This document shows, in pieces, positions 45,280 through 53,873 of a stretch of DNA of 64,000 nucleotides. Positions within the stretch are counted from its first letter, which is position 1. Each line of letters starts with the position of its first letter. The DNA comes from Psychrobacillus sp044762655 (lineage in GTDB: Bacteria > Bacillota > Bacilli > Bacillales_A > Planococcaceae), in NCBI RefSeq assembly GCF_044762655.1, contig NZ_JBIWER010000003.1:248001-312000 (forward strand), written 5' to 3'. A program made the position numbers and the translations under genes. The notes under the pieces are model-generated. The model made no database searches. It had not been told where the DNA came from and saw nothing but the letters and a program-made list of their open reading frames with translations.

Positions 45280-45445
45280 ATGTATCACTCTCCTGTATAG
45301 CCATTTTTATTTAGATTATATATACGTTAGATAAAAGGACTTAAACTGTAGTTGAGGGAGTAGGAGCTGAAATTGAAAGGAAAGCGAATGGCACCTGATT
45401 AACTTTCGATTTTCAAACAGCCCGAAAAAACTTTTACCTACTCCA

Positions 45446-46231
45446 TTACTTCACAAAGAAAGATATATCCCCAAGCCCTCCATATTTGGCGCTTACATAG
45501 TCTCCTGGCGACAAATGTACCGCTGCTGTTAGAGCCCCTGTCAAGATTGGCTGACCAGCCTTGACCTTCTCCCCTTTTTTACTCAGCATGTTTGCCAATC
45601 TTGCAACTGAATTTGCTGGGTGTCCCAGCACTGCTGCACCAGCTCCGAGTGCCTGGATTTCACCATTGATAGATAAAGTCACGCCAACAACATCGAGTTC
45701 AACCTCATCTGCGCGCTTTAGGCTCGTTCCAAAAACCGCTCCGGCTGCAGAGGTGTTATCTGCAATGACGTCAGGCAATGTGAAATTGAAATTTTCATAG
45801 CGGCTATCTATGATTTCAATCGCCGGAAAAACATACTCAGTAGCACTCAAAACATCAAGTGCTGTCACCCCCGGACCTTCTAAATCTCGTGATAAAACAA
45901 ATCCAATTTCTGGTTCCACTTTTGGATGGATGTAATCATCGATGGAAATGGATTCCCCTTCATTCACAACCATGTAGTCGAAAATATAACCATAAATCGG
46001 ATTATCTACATTCATCTGTTTCATTTTCGCTTCACTGGTGATTCCCATTTTAGGCCCGATGATTTTTCTACCTTCTTCTAACTTTTGCTTAACCAATTCC
46101 TCCTGAACCAGATATGCATCTTCAATGGATAGCTCCGGGTACAATTCCGCAGTGATTTTAATTATTTCACGTTTTTCTTTTTCAGCATTATGAGTATAAT
46201 CGGCAAGTTCTTTAATAAGTTCCTTATCCAT
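45446..46231 (-). CDS. praD: 2-oxo-3-hexenedioate (4-oxalocrotonate) decarboxylase
   Basis: A 261-residue member of the hydratase/decarboxylase family. It resembles DmpH/XylI rather than the hydratase: KIIGPKMGITSEAKMKQMNV, IYGYIFDYMVV, HPKVEPEIGFVL (metal-binding Glu pair), IEIIDSRYENFNFTLPDVIADN and GAGAAVLGHPANSVA all track that subfamily. It decarboxylates the tautomerase product to 2-hydroxypenta-2,4-dienoate. GGGAGGA precedes the ATG. Confidence 0.9.
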   Translation of the reverse strand: MDKELIKELADYTHNAEKEKREIIKITAELYPELSIEDAYLVQEELVKQKLEEGRKIIGPKMGITSEAKMKQMNVDNPIYGYIFDYMVVNEGESISIDDYIHPKVEPEIGFVLSRDLEGPGVTALDVLSATEYVFPAIEIIDSRYENFNFTLPDVIADNTSAAGAVFGTSLKRADEVELDVVGVTLSINGEIQALGAGAAVLGHPANSVARLANMLSKKGEKVKAGQPILTGALTAAVHLSPGDYVSAKYGGLGDISFFVK

Positions 46232-46252
46232 TTTCTTCCTCCCAGTAACTTG

Positions 46253-46630
46253 CTAGATTCTATGTTTCTTTGCCATCTCTGGAGCGACATCGATAATCGT
46301 ATCTTCCAGACCACCTATGATTCCAGATTACCAAGATCTATCAAAAATATTAAGTGAAGCCAAATTGTATCGCTTTGCTGCTGATTAGTACTATTGAAAG
46401 CTTGAGTACCTATCTGCAATTCCTAATGTCAAAACATCTTTTGTTAATTCTTGAGGCTTCGTCAGGATTGAGGTCTTCTGCGAAAGACGTTAGTCAATGC
46501 CTGTGTCGATTCCCATTTTTTTAAGCCTCGTCACAATTCCTCTGTCTGTATATTTCCCAAACCTTCTCCACGACAACGAACGCTAACATCAAGCTGTTCA
46601 CAGTACTCAACCATTGCCATCCCAAACCGT
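46253..46630 (-). pseudogene. Decayed 3' end of 4-hydroxy-2-oxovalerate aldolase (praF/dmpG)
   Basis: Translated on the minus strand, the 378-bp gap between the decarboxylase and hydratase genes still shows aldolase pieces: VEYCEQLDVSVR...GLGNIQTEEL, then after a frameshift VTRLKKMGIDTGID, LTKDVLTLGIADRYSSF, SAAKRYNLASLNIF and finally SGIIGGLEDTIIDVAPEMAKK, which matches the C-terminal GGQEDMIxDVAxxxAK of DmpG. One frameshift and four in-frame stops are present and the N-terminal two thirds are missing. The relic begins directly at the hydratase stop codon, as if a deletion removed the 5' part and whatever preceded it (in pra clusters, the acetaldehyde dehydrogenase gene praG). Confidence 0.85.
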
Positions 46631-46632
46631 AT

Positions 46633-47427
46633 TTATTCAGTAAAACTTACACTCACTTCACCAAGCTCAGCAAATTTTGCTCTGAAATGATCGCCGGGTT
46701 TTGCCTCAACAGCTGCGGATAATGCTCCCGATAAAATTACTTCACCAGCTTTTAAGGTAATATCATATTTCGCCAGCTTATTCGCGAGCCATGCCACGCA
46801 GTTCACAGGATCACCAAGTGCCGCTGCACCCACCCCTGTATTTTGCAATTCATTATTCTTATATAGAGCCATGCCTATTTGTTTGATATCGATTTCCGTG
46901 ATTTTCTTCGGAGTACCTCCTAGCAAATATAATCCCGAAGAAGCGTTATCTGCCACTGTATCTGCCAGTGTAATTTTCCAATCTTTCACCCTGCTGTCGA
47001 CAATTTCAAGTGCCGGCACAATTACATCCGTAGCCTGAAGAACGTCCAGTGAAGTGACATTTGGGCCAACCAGATCTTCTTTTAAAATAAAAGCAAGTTC
47101 CCCTTCTACCTTAGGCTGCAACACACGTTTAAAGGAAATCTCCCCGCCATTCTTCACTTCCATAGCATCTGTCAAATGGCCATAATCTGGCTCGCCGACA
47201 CCAAGCATATCCTGCATCGCTTTTGATGTCAGCCCGATTTTCTTACCAGTAATTTTTTGGCCGTTTTCAACATATTCCTGGATAGTGTGCAGCTGCACGT
47301 AATATGCATCATCAATGGATAACTCTGGATCCAGAGCTGTTAGAGGCTGAACCCCTTCCCGATTCCTCCAGGAACTAGCTAAATGCTTTGCATGACTTTC
47401 TATCTTCGAATCATTTTTCGTTTCCAT
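46633..47427 (-). CDS. praE: 2-hydroxypenta-2,4-dienoate hydratase
   Basis: A 264-residue protein of the DmpE/XylJ/MhpD family: KITGKKIGLTSKAMQDMLGV, PDYGHLTD, QPKVEGELAFIL (metal-binding Glu residues), LEIVDSRVKDWKITLADTVADN and GAAALGDPVNCVAWLANKL. It adds water to the decarboxylase product giving 4-hydroxy-2-oxovalerate, the substrate of the broken aldolase. ATG 47427 is preferred because AGGAGG lies 6 nt before it and directly abuts the alternative ATG at 47433. Confidence 0.9.
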   Translation of the reverse strand: METKNDSKIESHAKHLASSWRNREGVQPLTALDPELSIDDAYYVQLHTIQEYVENGQKITGKKIGLTSKAMQDMLGVGEPDYGHLTDAMEVKNGGEISFKRVLQPKVEGELAFILKEDLVGPNVTSLDVLQATDVIVPALEIVDSRVKDWKITLADTVADNASSGLYLLGGTPKKITEIDIKQIGMALYKNNELQNTGVGAAALGDPVNCVAWLANKLAKYDITLKAGEVILSGALSAAVEAKPGDHFRAKFAELGEVSVSFTE

Positions 47428-47437
47428 AAACATCCTC

Positions 47438-48901
47438 CTACAGTTTCAATGTAACGTTCGTTAATTCCGTGTAGAAGTCCATACTGTGTGCTCCACCTTC
47501 ACGACCAAGTCCACTGTGCTTCATTCCGCCGAATGGTGTTCGCAAATCACGTAGGAACCAAGTGTTCACCCATACCATGCCCGCTTCGATTTGTGCTGAG
47601 AAACGTGCAGCACGCTTAACATTTGTTGTCCACAAACTTGCACTTAATCCATAATGAGTATCATTTACCTGTTCAAGCACTTCTTCTTCAGAATCAAATG
47701 GAACCACTGTTACAACTGGCCCGAAAATTTCTTCTCGGACACATCTGGAATCTTTTCCAAGGTCAGTGATTATCGTTGGCATAATGTAGAATCCTTTATC
47801 CTCAAAAAGTGTGTTTCCGCCTATAAGGAAGGTTCCACCTTCTTCTTTGGCAATATCTAAATAGCTTACTACTTTGGTATAGTGTTCTTCACTTACCATT
47901 GCCCCTACTTTTGTATCAGGATTGAACGGGTCTCCCACTTTCAGTTCCTTCGCTTTTGCAGCGAATTTTTCCAAAAACTCATCGTAAATGCTACGTTCCA
48001 CATAAATTCTAGAACCACAGAGACAAACTTCACCCTGGTTGATAAAACTTGATTTCAATGTTGTTTCAATCGTGTCATCCAGGTCGGCATCAGCAAAAAT
48101 GATATTTGGATTTTTTCCACCTAGCTCAAATGATAATTTTTTCAGAGTAGGTGCTGCTGCTTTCATAATTGCACTTCCTGTTATTGTCTCACCTGTAAAA
48201 GCAATTGCATCCACATCCTCATGAGAGGTGATAGCTGCACCTGTTTCTCCCATCCCATGCACAAGATTTACAACACCCTCTGGTACTCCAGCGTCTGTAC
48301 AAATCTGTGCCAAAACAGTGGCTGTCATTGGTGTTACTTCAGATGGCTTCATGACAACAGTATTTCCCGCCGCTAGTGCTGGAGCCAATTTCCAAGTCAA
48401 CAGCAACAATGGAAGGTTCCACGGATTAATCAAACCAACCACACCAACTGGTTTGCGGACAGAATAGTGAATTGCGATATCATCTTGCTGATACGATTCA
48501 TTTCCTACCGCAGTCATATAATCTGCGAAGAAATGGAAGTTATTTGCTGCCCTATCGATATCTACACTTTTTGAGAGCCAAAGTGGTTTCCCCGTGTCCA
48601 ACGTTTCGAGCGCAGCCAATTCTGGCAATCTTTCTAAAATCAGGTCCCCAATTTTACGTAGAATCTGAGAACGTTTTTTCGCAGGCATGGTTCCCCATTC
48701 ACCTTTCAGCGCTTTTCTTGCCGCCTTAACTGCCTGATCAACTTCCACTTTCCCACCAAGCTGAACTCTCCCTAGCACTTCCTTCGTAGCAGGGTTGATA
48801 TTTTCAAATGTTTCTCCACTGTTTGACTGCACATATTTTCCATTAATATAATGTTCGCAATCAATAGGTTTTACTACTGGTGTTGTTCTAGTAACTTGCA
48901 T
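47438..48901 (-). CDS. praB: 2-hydroxymuconate-6-semialdehyde dehydrogenase
   Basis: A 487-residue NAD-dependent aldehyde dehydrogenase. NAD site and catalytic residues: INPWNLPLLL, FTGETITGSAIM, Glu in FELGGKNP and the nucleophile Cys in NQGEVCLCGSRIYV. The CLC form is typical of 2-hydroxymuconic and 2-aminomuconic semialdehyde dehydrogenases. It makes 2-hydroxymuconate and heads the lower operon, 87 nt downstream of a promoter with an IclR-type palindrome. AAGGAGG precedes the ATG. Confidence 0.92.
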   Translation of the reverse strand: MQVTRTTPVVKPIDCEHYINGKYVQSNSGETFENINPATKEVLGRVQLGGKVEVDQAVKAARKALKGEWGTMPAKKRSQILRKIGDLILERLPELAALETLDTGKPLWLSKSVDIDRAANNFHFFADYMTAVGNESYQQDDIAIHYSVRKPVGVVGLINPWNLPLLLLTWKLAPALAAGNTVVMKPSEVTPMTATVLAQICTDAGVPEGVVNLVHGMGETGAAITSHEDVDAIAFTGETITGSAIMKAAAPTLKKLSFELGGKNPNIIFADADLDDTIETTLKSSFINQGEVCLCGSRIYVERSIYDEFLEKFAAKAKELKVGDPFNPDTKVGAMVSEEHYTKVVSYLDIAKEEGGTFLIGGNTLFEDKGFYIMPTIITDLGKDSRCVREEIFGPVVTVVPFDSEEEVLEQVNDTHYGLSASLWTTNVKRAARFSAQIEAGMVWVNTWFLRDLRTPFGGMKHSGLGREGGAHSMDFYTELTNVTLKL

Positions 48902-48988
48902 GTGATATTCCTCCTTACGTTTTTTGGGAAACGCATTATTCTTTCCTTAATTTAAACCATTAATTTTATTTATTAATCTTGCATTTTC

Positions 48989-49040
48989 ATTATAGGTTCG
49001 GTTAAAGAATTAAATAAGGCTCCAATTCCTCTATGCGGAA
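48989..49040 (-). promoter_or_regulatory. Promoter and IclR-type operator of the praB operon
   Basis: The palindrome TTCCGCATAGAGGAA (minus-strand reading, 49026-49040) lies 31 bp upstream of a TATAAT at 48989-48994. No good -35 hexamer is present at the expected place, which suits an activator-dependent promoter. The same layout occurs at 56062 and 57637. Confidence 0.8.
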
Positions 49041-49303
49041 CAAGTAGTAAAATAATATAGAAATTAGTGATTTCGTCAGGAATTCATTGATTTTCCGTTT
49101 CCTTTGTAAAGTTGAAGCGTGATTGATGAAAGAATTGTCACCAATTTTTTCGTTTAATCTCTATGTTTGTTCTTATCACTTAATTTCATCCTTTATAAGG
49201 ATTTTTATAGACATCAGAACAATTTAGTAACCGTTTTGGAGAATAGCGAAATTAAATTTTCATAGTGCAATGATAATGATAGAACGTAAATACCCAATAA
49301 AAT
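49041..49303. other. Gene-free stretch between the two catabolic operons
   Basis: AT-rich sequence upstream of the praB operator and downstream of the second SDR gene terminator. I see no gene, gene relic or repeat in it. Confidence 0.4.
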
Positions 49304-49331
49304 ACACCATGCGGTTTCTCACGCACGGTGT
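49304..49331 (-). terminator. Terminator of the upper catabolic/transport operon
   Basis: Inverted repeat ACACCATGCG / CGCACGGTGT (one mismatch) with an 8-nt loop and ATTTTATT after it on the minus strand, 35 nt after the SDR stop. Confidence 0.75.
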
Positions 49332-49365
49332 GTTACCGGTTGAAATATTTAAAATTGGAAAACTT

Positions 49366-50145
49366 TTAATACATAACTGCCCCACCATCGACATTTATCG
49401 CTTGACCTGTTATATATCCTGCCTCGGAAGATGCCAGATAAGCTACCATTGATGCAATTTCATGAAGCTCCCCCGATCTATGTAGTGGGATATTACTGAG
49501 CATTTTTTCGATGACCTCTCCTTTTGGACGTTTAAAATTTTCGACATAGTGTTCGTCAATTTTATCCCACATTGTAGTATGGACAAAGCCTGGACAAACT
49601 GCATTTACATTAATATTATGCTCTGCCAGGTCGGTGGCGGCCGAGCGAGTGATGCTTATAACCGCAGCTTTGGAAGCTGCATAAACAGGATAATCAGGTC
49701 TGCTTGATTTACCTGTAATAGAGGAAATATTTATAATTCTCCCCCCATTACCGAGCAAAATCATATTTCTTGCGGCTTCTTGCATACTGAAAAAAAGTGA
49801 TTTTGCATTTAAATCCATCACTACATCCCAGTCCTCTGGTGTGAGTTCCAAAAACTTATTTACTTTAATAATCCCAGCGGCATTTACTACGATATCAATC
49901 GAACCAAAATCATCGATAATTGATGCATACAGGGACTTAATCTCCTGTATTTGTCCCAAGTCTCTTACATATGAAACTGCTTTTACACCAAGCTCATTTA
50001 GCTGAGATGCGGTGACCTTGCCATTTTCCTCATCTATATCAACAACTGCAATATTGGCACTATTGGCTGCCAACTTCTCTGCAATAGCCTTACCAATTCC
50101 TTTTGCTGAACCGGTTACTACTGCAGTTTTCCCCTGTAAATTCAT
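49366..50145 (-). CDS. Short-chain dehydrogenase (second of two in the cluster)
   Basis: A 259-residue classical SDR: TGSAKGIGKA cofactor loop, Asp36-like VVDIDEE suggesting NAD preference, NAAG, catalytic Ser in INISSITG and YxxxK in YAASK, closing with YITGQAINVDGG. It probably oxidises a hydroxyl group of the imported compound or a cyclic dihydrodiol, but the substrate cannot be told. Last gene of the operon, 34 nt downstream of dctM. Confidence 0.85.
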   Translation of the reverse strand: MNLQGKTAVVTGSAKGIGKAIAEKLAANSANIAVVDIDEENGKVTASQLNELGVKAVSYVRDLGQIQEIKSLYASIIDDFGSIDIVVNAAGIIKVNKFLELTPEDWDVVMDLNAKSLFFSMQEAARNMILLGNGGRIINISSITGKSSRPDYPVYAASKAAVISITRSAATDLAEHNINVNAVCPGFVHTTMWDKIDEHYVENFKRPKGEVIEKMLSNIPLHRSGELHEIASMVAYLASSEAGYITGQAINVDGGAVMY

Positions 50146-50179
50146 ACATACAACCCCCTTGGATTATAAAATCCATAAT

Positions 50180-51454
50180 TTATTCTGAAATCGAAGGAAT
50201 CCATAATGTAAGACCTGGAATAAACGTAACTAGCAATAATATAACTATAGATACTAAAACAAATGGCCATACCGCTTTAACAAACGCTTCAATGGAAACC
50301 TTTCCTAAAGAAGTTGCTAAAAATAAACCGGAACCAACTGGCGGTGTCAGTATACCTATAACAACATTCAAACAAATAATCACTCCAAAATGAATTGGAT
50401 CAATACCAAAAGCCGGTAAAATAGGAACGAAAATAGGAGTCAATATAATAATCAAAGCAATACCTTCTACCAGCATACCTAGCAGTAACAATAGTATATT
50501 TACAAGAATTAAGAACATAAGAGGATTACTTGAAACTGTTGTCATCCATTCCGCAATCGCCTGAGGAACACGTTCAAATGTCATTGCCCAGCCAAAAATA
50601 TTTGCCATCGCTATAAGCAAGGTTACAATTGCAGTAGATATAGCTGTGTTCACGAAAATACCTGGGAGTTCTCTTAAATTTAATTCTTTATAAATGAAAA
50701 AACTGACAATCAATGCGATTACACAGGCAATACCAGCTGATTCTGTTGGAGTAAAAACACCAGTAACTATACCCCAAATTAAAACTCCTGGAACTAATAA
50801 AGCTGGTATTATTTGATAAAATGATTTTCCTCTTTCTCTCCAGGAGGCTTTAGGTCTCGAAGGGAAATTTTGTTTATACCCCAGATAAGCGACTAATATT
50901 ATAAAAGCTAAAGACAATAGAATACCAGGTAAAATACCCGCTAGGAACATATCACCAATGGATGTGCCTGAAGTTGCCCCATAAATAATGAAAAGCATAC
51001 TTGGTGGAATTATTGGACCAAGCATTCCAGCTGCTGCTGTCGTAGCTGCTCCGAATTCACGCTTATATCCTTCCTTTTCCATTGCAGGAACCATAATTTT
51101 TGTCATCATTGCAATCTGCGCAGAAGCCGAACCAATTATTGAAGCCAAGAAGGTATTAGCAACTATATTCACATAGGCCAAGCCTCCTCTGTAATGACCA
51201 ACGAATTTCTGCGCAAATGAGATCAGACGACTGGTAATCCCACCTGTATTCATAATTTCACCGGCAAGCATAAATAATGGAATGGCTAGTAAACTATAGC
51301 TCTCCAGTGACGAAAACAGCCGTTGAGGTGAATTTAGAAGCATATCACTATTTCCACTAAGAAATAACAGCACACAGCCGGAAATACCTAAAACAATTGC
51401 TATTGGGATTCTTATAAGAAGCACGAACGCAAATATCAGCATTGTCAGTATCAT
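50180..51454 (-). CDS. dctM: TRAP transporter large permease DctM
   Basis: A 424-residue protein with about twelve membrane segments and DctM landmarks such as GEIMNTGGITSRLI, GSASAQIAMMTKIMVP, GPIIPPSMLFIIYG and GILTPPVGSGLFLATSL. It forms the ion-coupled translocation channel for the substrate caught by DctP. ATG overlaps the dctQ stop (ATGA). Confidence 0.93.
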   Translation of the reverse strand: MILTMLIFAFVLLIRIPIAIVLGISGCVLLFLSGNSDMLLNSPQRLFSSLESYSLLAIPLFMLAGEIMNTGGITSRLISFAQKFVGHYRGGLAYVNIVANTFLASIIGSASAQIAMMTKIMVPAMEKEGYKREFGAATTAAAGMLGPIIPPSMLFIIYGATSGTSIGDMFLAGILPGILLSLAFIILVAYLGYKQNFPSRPKASWRERGKSFYQIIPALLVPGVLIWGIVTGVFTPTESAGIACVIALIVSFFIYKELNLRELPGIFVNTAISTAIVTLLIAMANIFGWAMTFERVPQAIAEWMTTVSSNPLMFLILVNILLLLLGMLVEGIALIIILTPIFVPILPAFGIDPIHFGVIICLNVVIGILTPPVGSGLFLATSLGKVSIEAFVKAVWPFVLVSIVILLLVTFIPGLTLWIPSISE

Positions 51455-51942
51455 TCAATCACCTTCCCTGCTCTGGTAAACCGTAATGATTCTAGGAACC
51501 AATTAATAAAATGGATGGACATAAAAAGCAGACTTAATGGAATGCAAATATACATATAAATCATGGGTGTTTGTGTTGTAATTGATTTTTGTAATAGAAT
51601 TGTTGGATTCGTGATCCAATTGATAGATAAATAGAGTATCCAAATGGAAAATAAAGAAGAAACAAACAATCCTATTACGATTAGAATATTTCTTAATTTT
51701 GGATTAACTTTGTCAACGAAGAGGTTCACTGCAACTGCCTCTTTAGATTTAATACTCATACTGGCACCGATAAAACTTGACCAGACAAATGTATAAAGGG
51801 CATACTCCTGTCCCCATACTAATGGGGAATTTAGAAAATACCGGTAAAAAATATCAAAAGACATTGCCATTAGCATGAAAGGTATTAAAAGAATGACCAA
51901 TATCTTTTCCACTTTAAAAATAGTATCGCTTATAGCTTTCAT
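51451..51942 (-). CDS. dctQ: TRAP transporter small permease DctQ
   Basis: A 163-residue protein with four membrane segments and the DctQ-like motif NSPLVWGQEYALYTFVWSSFIGAS. ATG 51942 is 6 nt after GGAGGAG; another ATG two codons upstream abuts that ribosome site. It joins DctM as the membrane part of the TRAP system. Confidence 0.9.
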   Translation of the reverse strand: MKAISDTIFKVEKILVILLIPFMLMAMSFDIFYRYFLNSPLVWGQEYALYTFVWSSFIGASMSIKSKEAVAVNLFVDKVNPKLRNILIVIGLFVSSLFSIWILYLSINWITNPTILLQKSITTQTPMIYMYICIPLSLLFMSIHFINWFLESLRFTRAGKVIE

Positions 51943-51957
51943 TTTCATCTCCTCCCA

Positions 51958-52746
51958 TCAATAATTATTGAATTGCTTTGCTAATAACTTAAACTGGCCA
52001 CCTGAGGTTAGTCCTCCATCAAGAATTACCTCAGTCCCTGTCATATATGAAGAATCATCTGAAGCAAGAAACGTCACTGCCTTAGCTATTTCAAAGGCTT
52101 CTCCTGCCCTGCCCAGTGAGTTCATACCATTGGACAACTTGATAAGATCCTGGATTGATTCATTAAATGGTGTATTGATAAAACCAGGATGAATAGAATT
52201 TACCCGGATACCTAATTCGCCAAATTCCATAGCAGCTGATTTTGTCATTCCTCTAACAGCCCATTTTGAAGCTGTATATGCTACTGCAAAATACCCAGTC
52301 AGACCTGTTATGGAAGACATATTGATAATGGAGGCATTTCCGGATTTTTTCAATAACGCCAAGCAATATTTCATTCCAAGAAATACCCCTGTTTGGTTAA
52401 CGGTTATAACATGATTCCAATCTTCCAATGTGCATTCCTGAAAAGTAGCCCGTTTGTTTACACCTGCGTTATTAACCAGCACATCCAATTTATTTATTTT
52501 TTTGCTCATCTCATCAATAAAATCTTTCCACTCATTTTCACTGGTTACATCCAGACGATAAGTAATGATCTCAGCATTTCCATATTGTTTTACTGTCTCT
52601 TTTGCTTCCAATAATCTTTCATTATTATCGCTAACCATTATTACGGTATCTGCTTTTTCTTTAACAAATTCTATAGCATCTGCTAGCCCAATCCCATTGC
52701 AAGCTCCAGTCACTAATGCAGTCTTCCCGTTTAATTTTCCTGACAT
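51958..52746 (-). CDS. Short-chain dehydrogenase (first of two in the cluster)
   Basis: A 262-residue classical SDR: TGACNGIGLA cofactor loop, NNAG, INMSSITG, YTASK and a closing YMTGTEVILDGG. It lies between dctP and dctQ, which is unusual and ties it to the imported substrate. ATG 52746 follows GGAGGG; an extension to 52794 has no ribosome site and would overlap the hairpin upstream. Confidence 0.85.
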   Translation of the reverse strand: MSGKLNGKTALVTGACNGIGLADAIEFVKEKADTVIMVSDNNERLLEAKETVKQYGNAEIITYRLDVTSENEWKDFIDEMSKKINKLDVLVNNAGVNKRATFQECTLEDWNHVITVNQTGVFLGMKYCLALLKKSGNASIINMSSITGLTGYFAVAYTASKWAVRGMTKSAAMEFGELGIRVNSIHPGFINTPFNESIQDLIKLSNGMNSLGRAGEAFEIAKAVTFLASDDSSYMTGTEVILDGGLTSGGQFKLLAKQFNNY

Positions 52747-52775
52747 GACAATAACCCTCCATATAGATATCAAAA

Positions 52776-52817
52776 AGGTTGTCTGCACAAACATTTATCA
52801 CTGTTTTGAGACAACCT
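52776..52817 (-). terminator. Intra-operon hairpin after dctP
   Basis: Perfect 9-bp inverted repeat AGGTTGTCT / AGACAACCT (24-nt loop) with T5 on the minus strand, between dctP and the SDR gene. Likely a partial terminator giving more binding protein than permease. Confidence 0.75.
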
Positions 52818-52827
52818 CTTCATAAAA

Positions 52828-53847
52828 TTATTGTTTCTTCACTGTGTCAATAAATTCTTTTATTAATTCATTGTTATTGGCGTATTCTTCATGAACTTTT
52901 TTAGCCTCTTCAATAAATTCATCACGGTTATCCAGTTCATAAATATTTATTAGTTCTTTCAGTTCTTTTTCGTCTTCAACATCATTAATAAGTAGTTGTT
53001 CTGTCCCCCACTTAACAGATGATGTAAACGCTTCATCAATAATTTTCCGGTCATTTTCAGGCATATTATCATAATTTGCTAGACTAGAAGCAACCACACC
53101 ACCGAATACCATATGTCTAGTCAATACATAGTTTTCAGCTATTTCATAATACTTTTCTGATAAAATTGCATTTTTATCTATAGAAAGACCATCAATAACA
53201 CCTGTCTGTAGGGCATTATATACTTCAGGTAATCCCATCGCTATTGGACTTGAACCAAGTCCTTTCCAAAAATCCAATACAGCTGCTCCACCAGTAAAAC
53301 GCAATTTCTTCCCATTTACATCATCCATGACTTTTATTGGTTCCTCTTTGAGAAGAAGATTATGAGTTCCTGCATGTAAGTAACCCAATCCTTTAATGCC
53401 CTGCTCTTCAAGTAATCCAAGCATTTCCTTTGCTGGTGCTGTTTCAGTCGCTGCGACGGCAGCTTCCAAATCTTCAAATAAGAACGGTAGGTTCCATGCA
53501 TCGAATTCAGGGACACGTGTGCTTAGATAAGGAACAGTAAGTATAGCAAAATCAAGTGAACCACTTGACATTTGTTGCACCATATCTGCTTCAGGACCTA
53601 ACTGTGCTGCCGGAAAAAGTTCAAGTTTCATTCTGCCATCAGATCTCGCATCTAATTCTTCTTTGAACTTCTCTGCAAATTTATGCCAGTTATGACCTGT
53701 TTGCGTAACATATGACATTTTAAAGTTATAGGTACTCTCCCCCTCAGCAGTAGCAACATCTGTTTCAGTTTTACTATTACCACATGCACCTAATAAAAGA
53801 ACAGCCGACATCAAAATCATGCCAAACATTTTTTTTGGATTCTTCAT
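52828..53847 (-). CDS. dctP: TRAP transporter substrate-binding lipoprotein DctP
   Basis: A 339-residue lipoprotein: lipobox LLLGACGN near residue 20, then a DctP fold with TGHNWHKFAEKF, FPAAQLGPEADMVQQMSSG, the substrate Arg region KKLRFTGGAA and NALQTGVIDGLSIDK. Many family members bind organic acids, including aromatic ones, through that arginine. ATG 53847 follows GGGGGGAG; an in-frame start at 53877 overlaps the decarboxylase stop. Confidence 0.92.
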   Translation of the reverse strand: MKNPKKMFGMILMSAVLLLGACGNSKTETDVATAEGESTYNFKMSYVTQTGHNWHKFAEKFKEELDARSDGRMKLELFPAAQLGPEADMVQQMSSGSLDFAILTVPYLSTRVPEFDAWNLPFLFEDLEAAVAATETAPAKEMLGLLEEQGIKGLGYLHAGTHNLLLKEEPIKVMDDVNGKKLRFTGGAAVLDFWKGLGSSPIAMGLPEVYNALQTGVIDGLSIDKNAILSEKYYEIAENYVLTRHMVFGGVVASSLANYDNMPENDRKIIDEAFTSSVKWGTEQLLINDVEDEKELKELINIYELDNRDEFIEEAKKVHEEYANNNELIKEFIDTVKKQ

Positions 53848-53873
53848 GAACTTGCTCCCCCCATTTTTTACTA

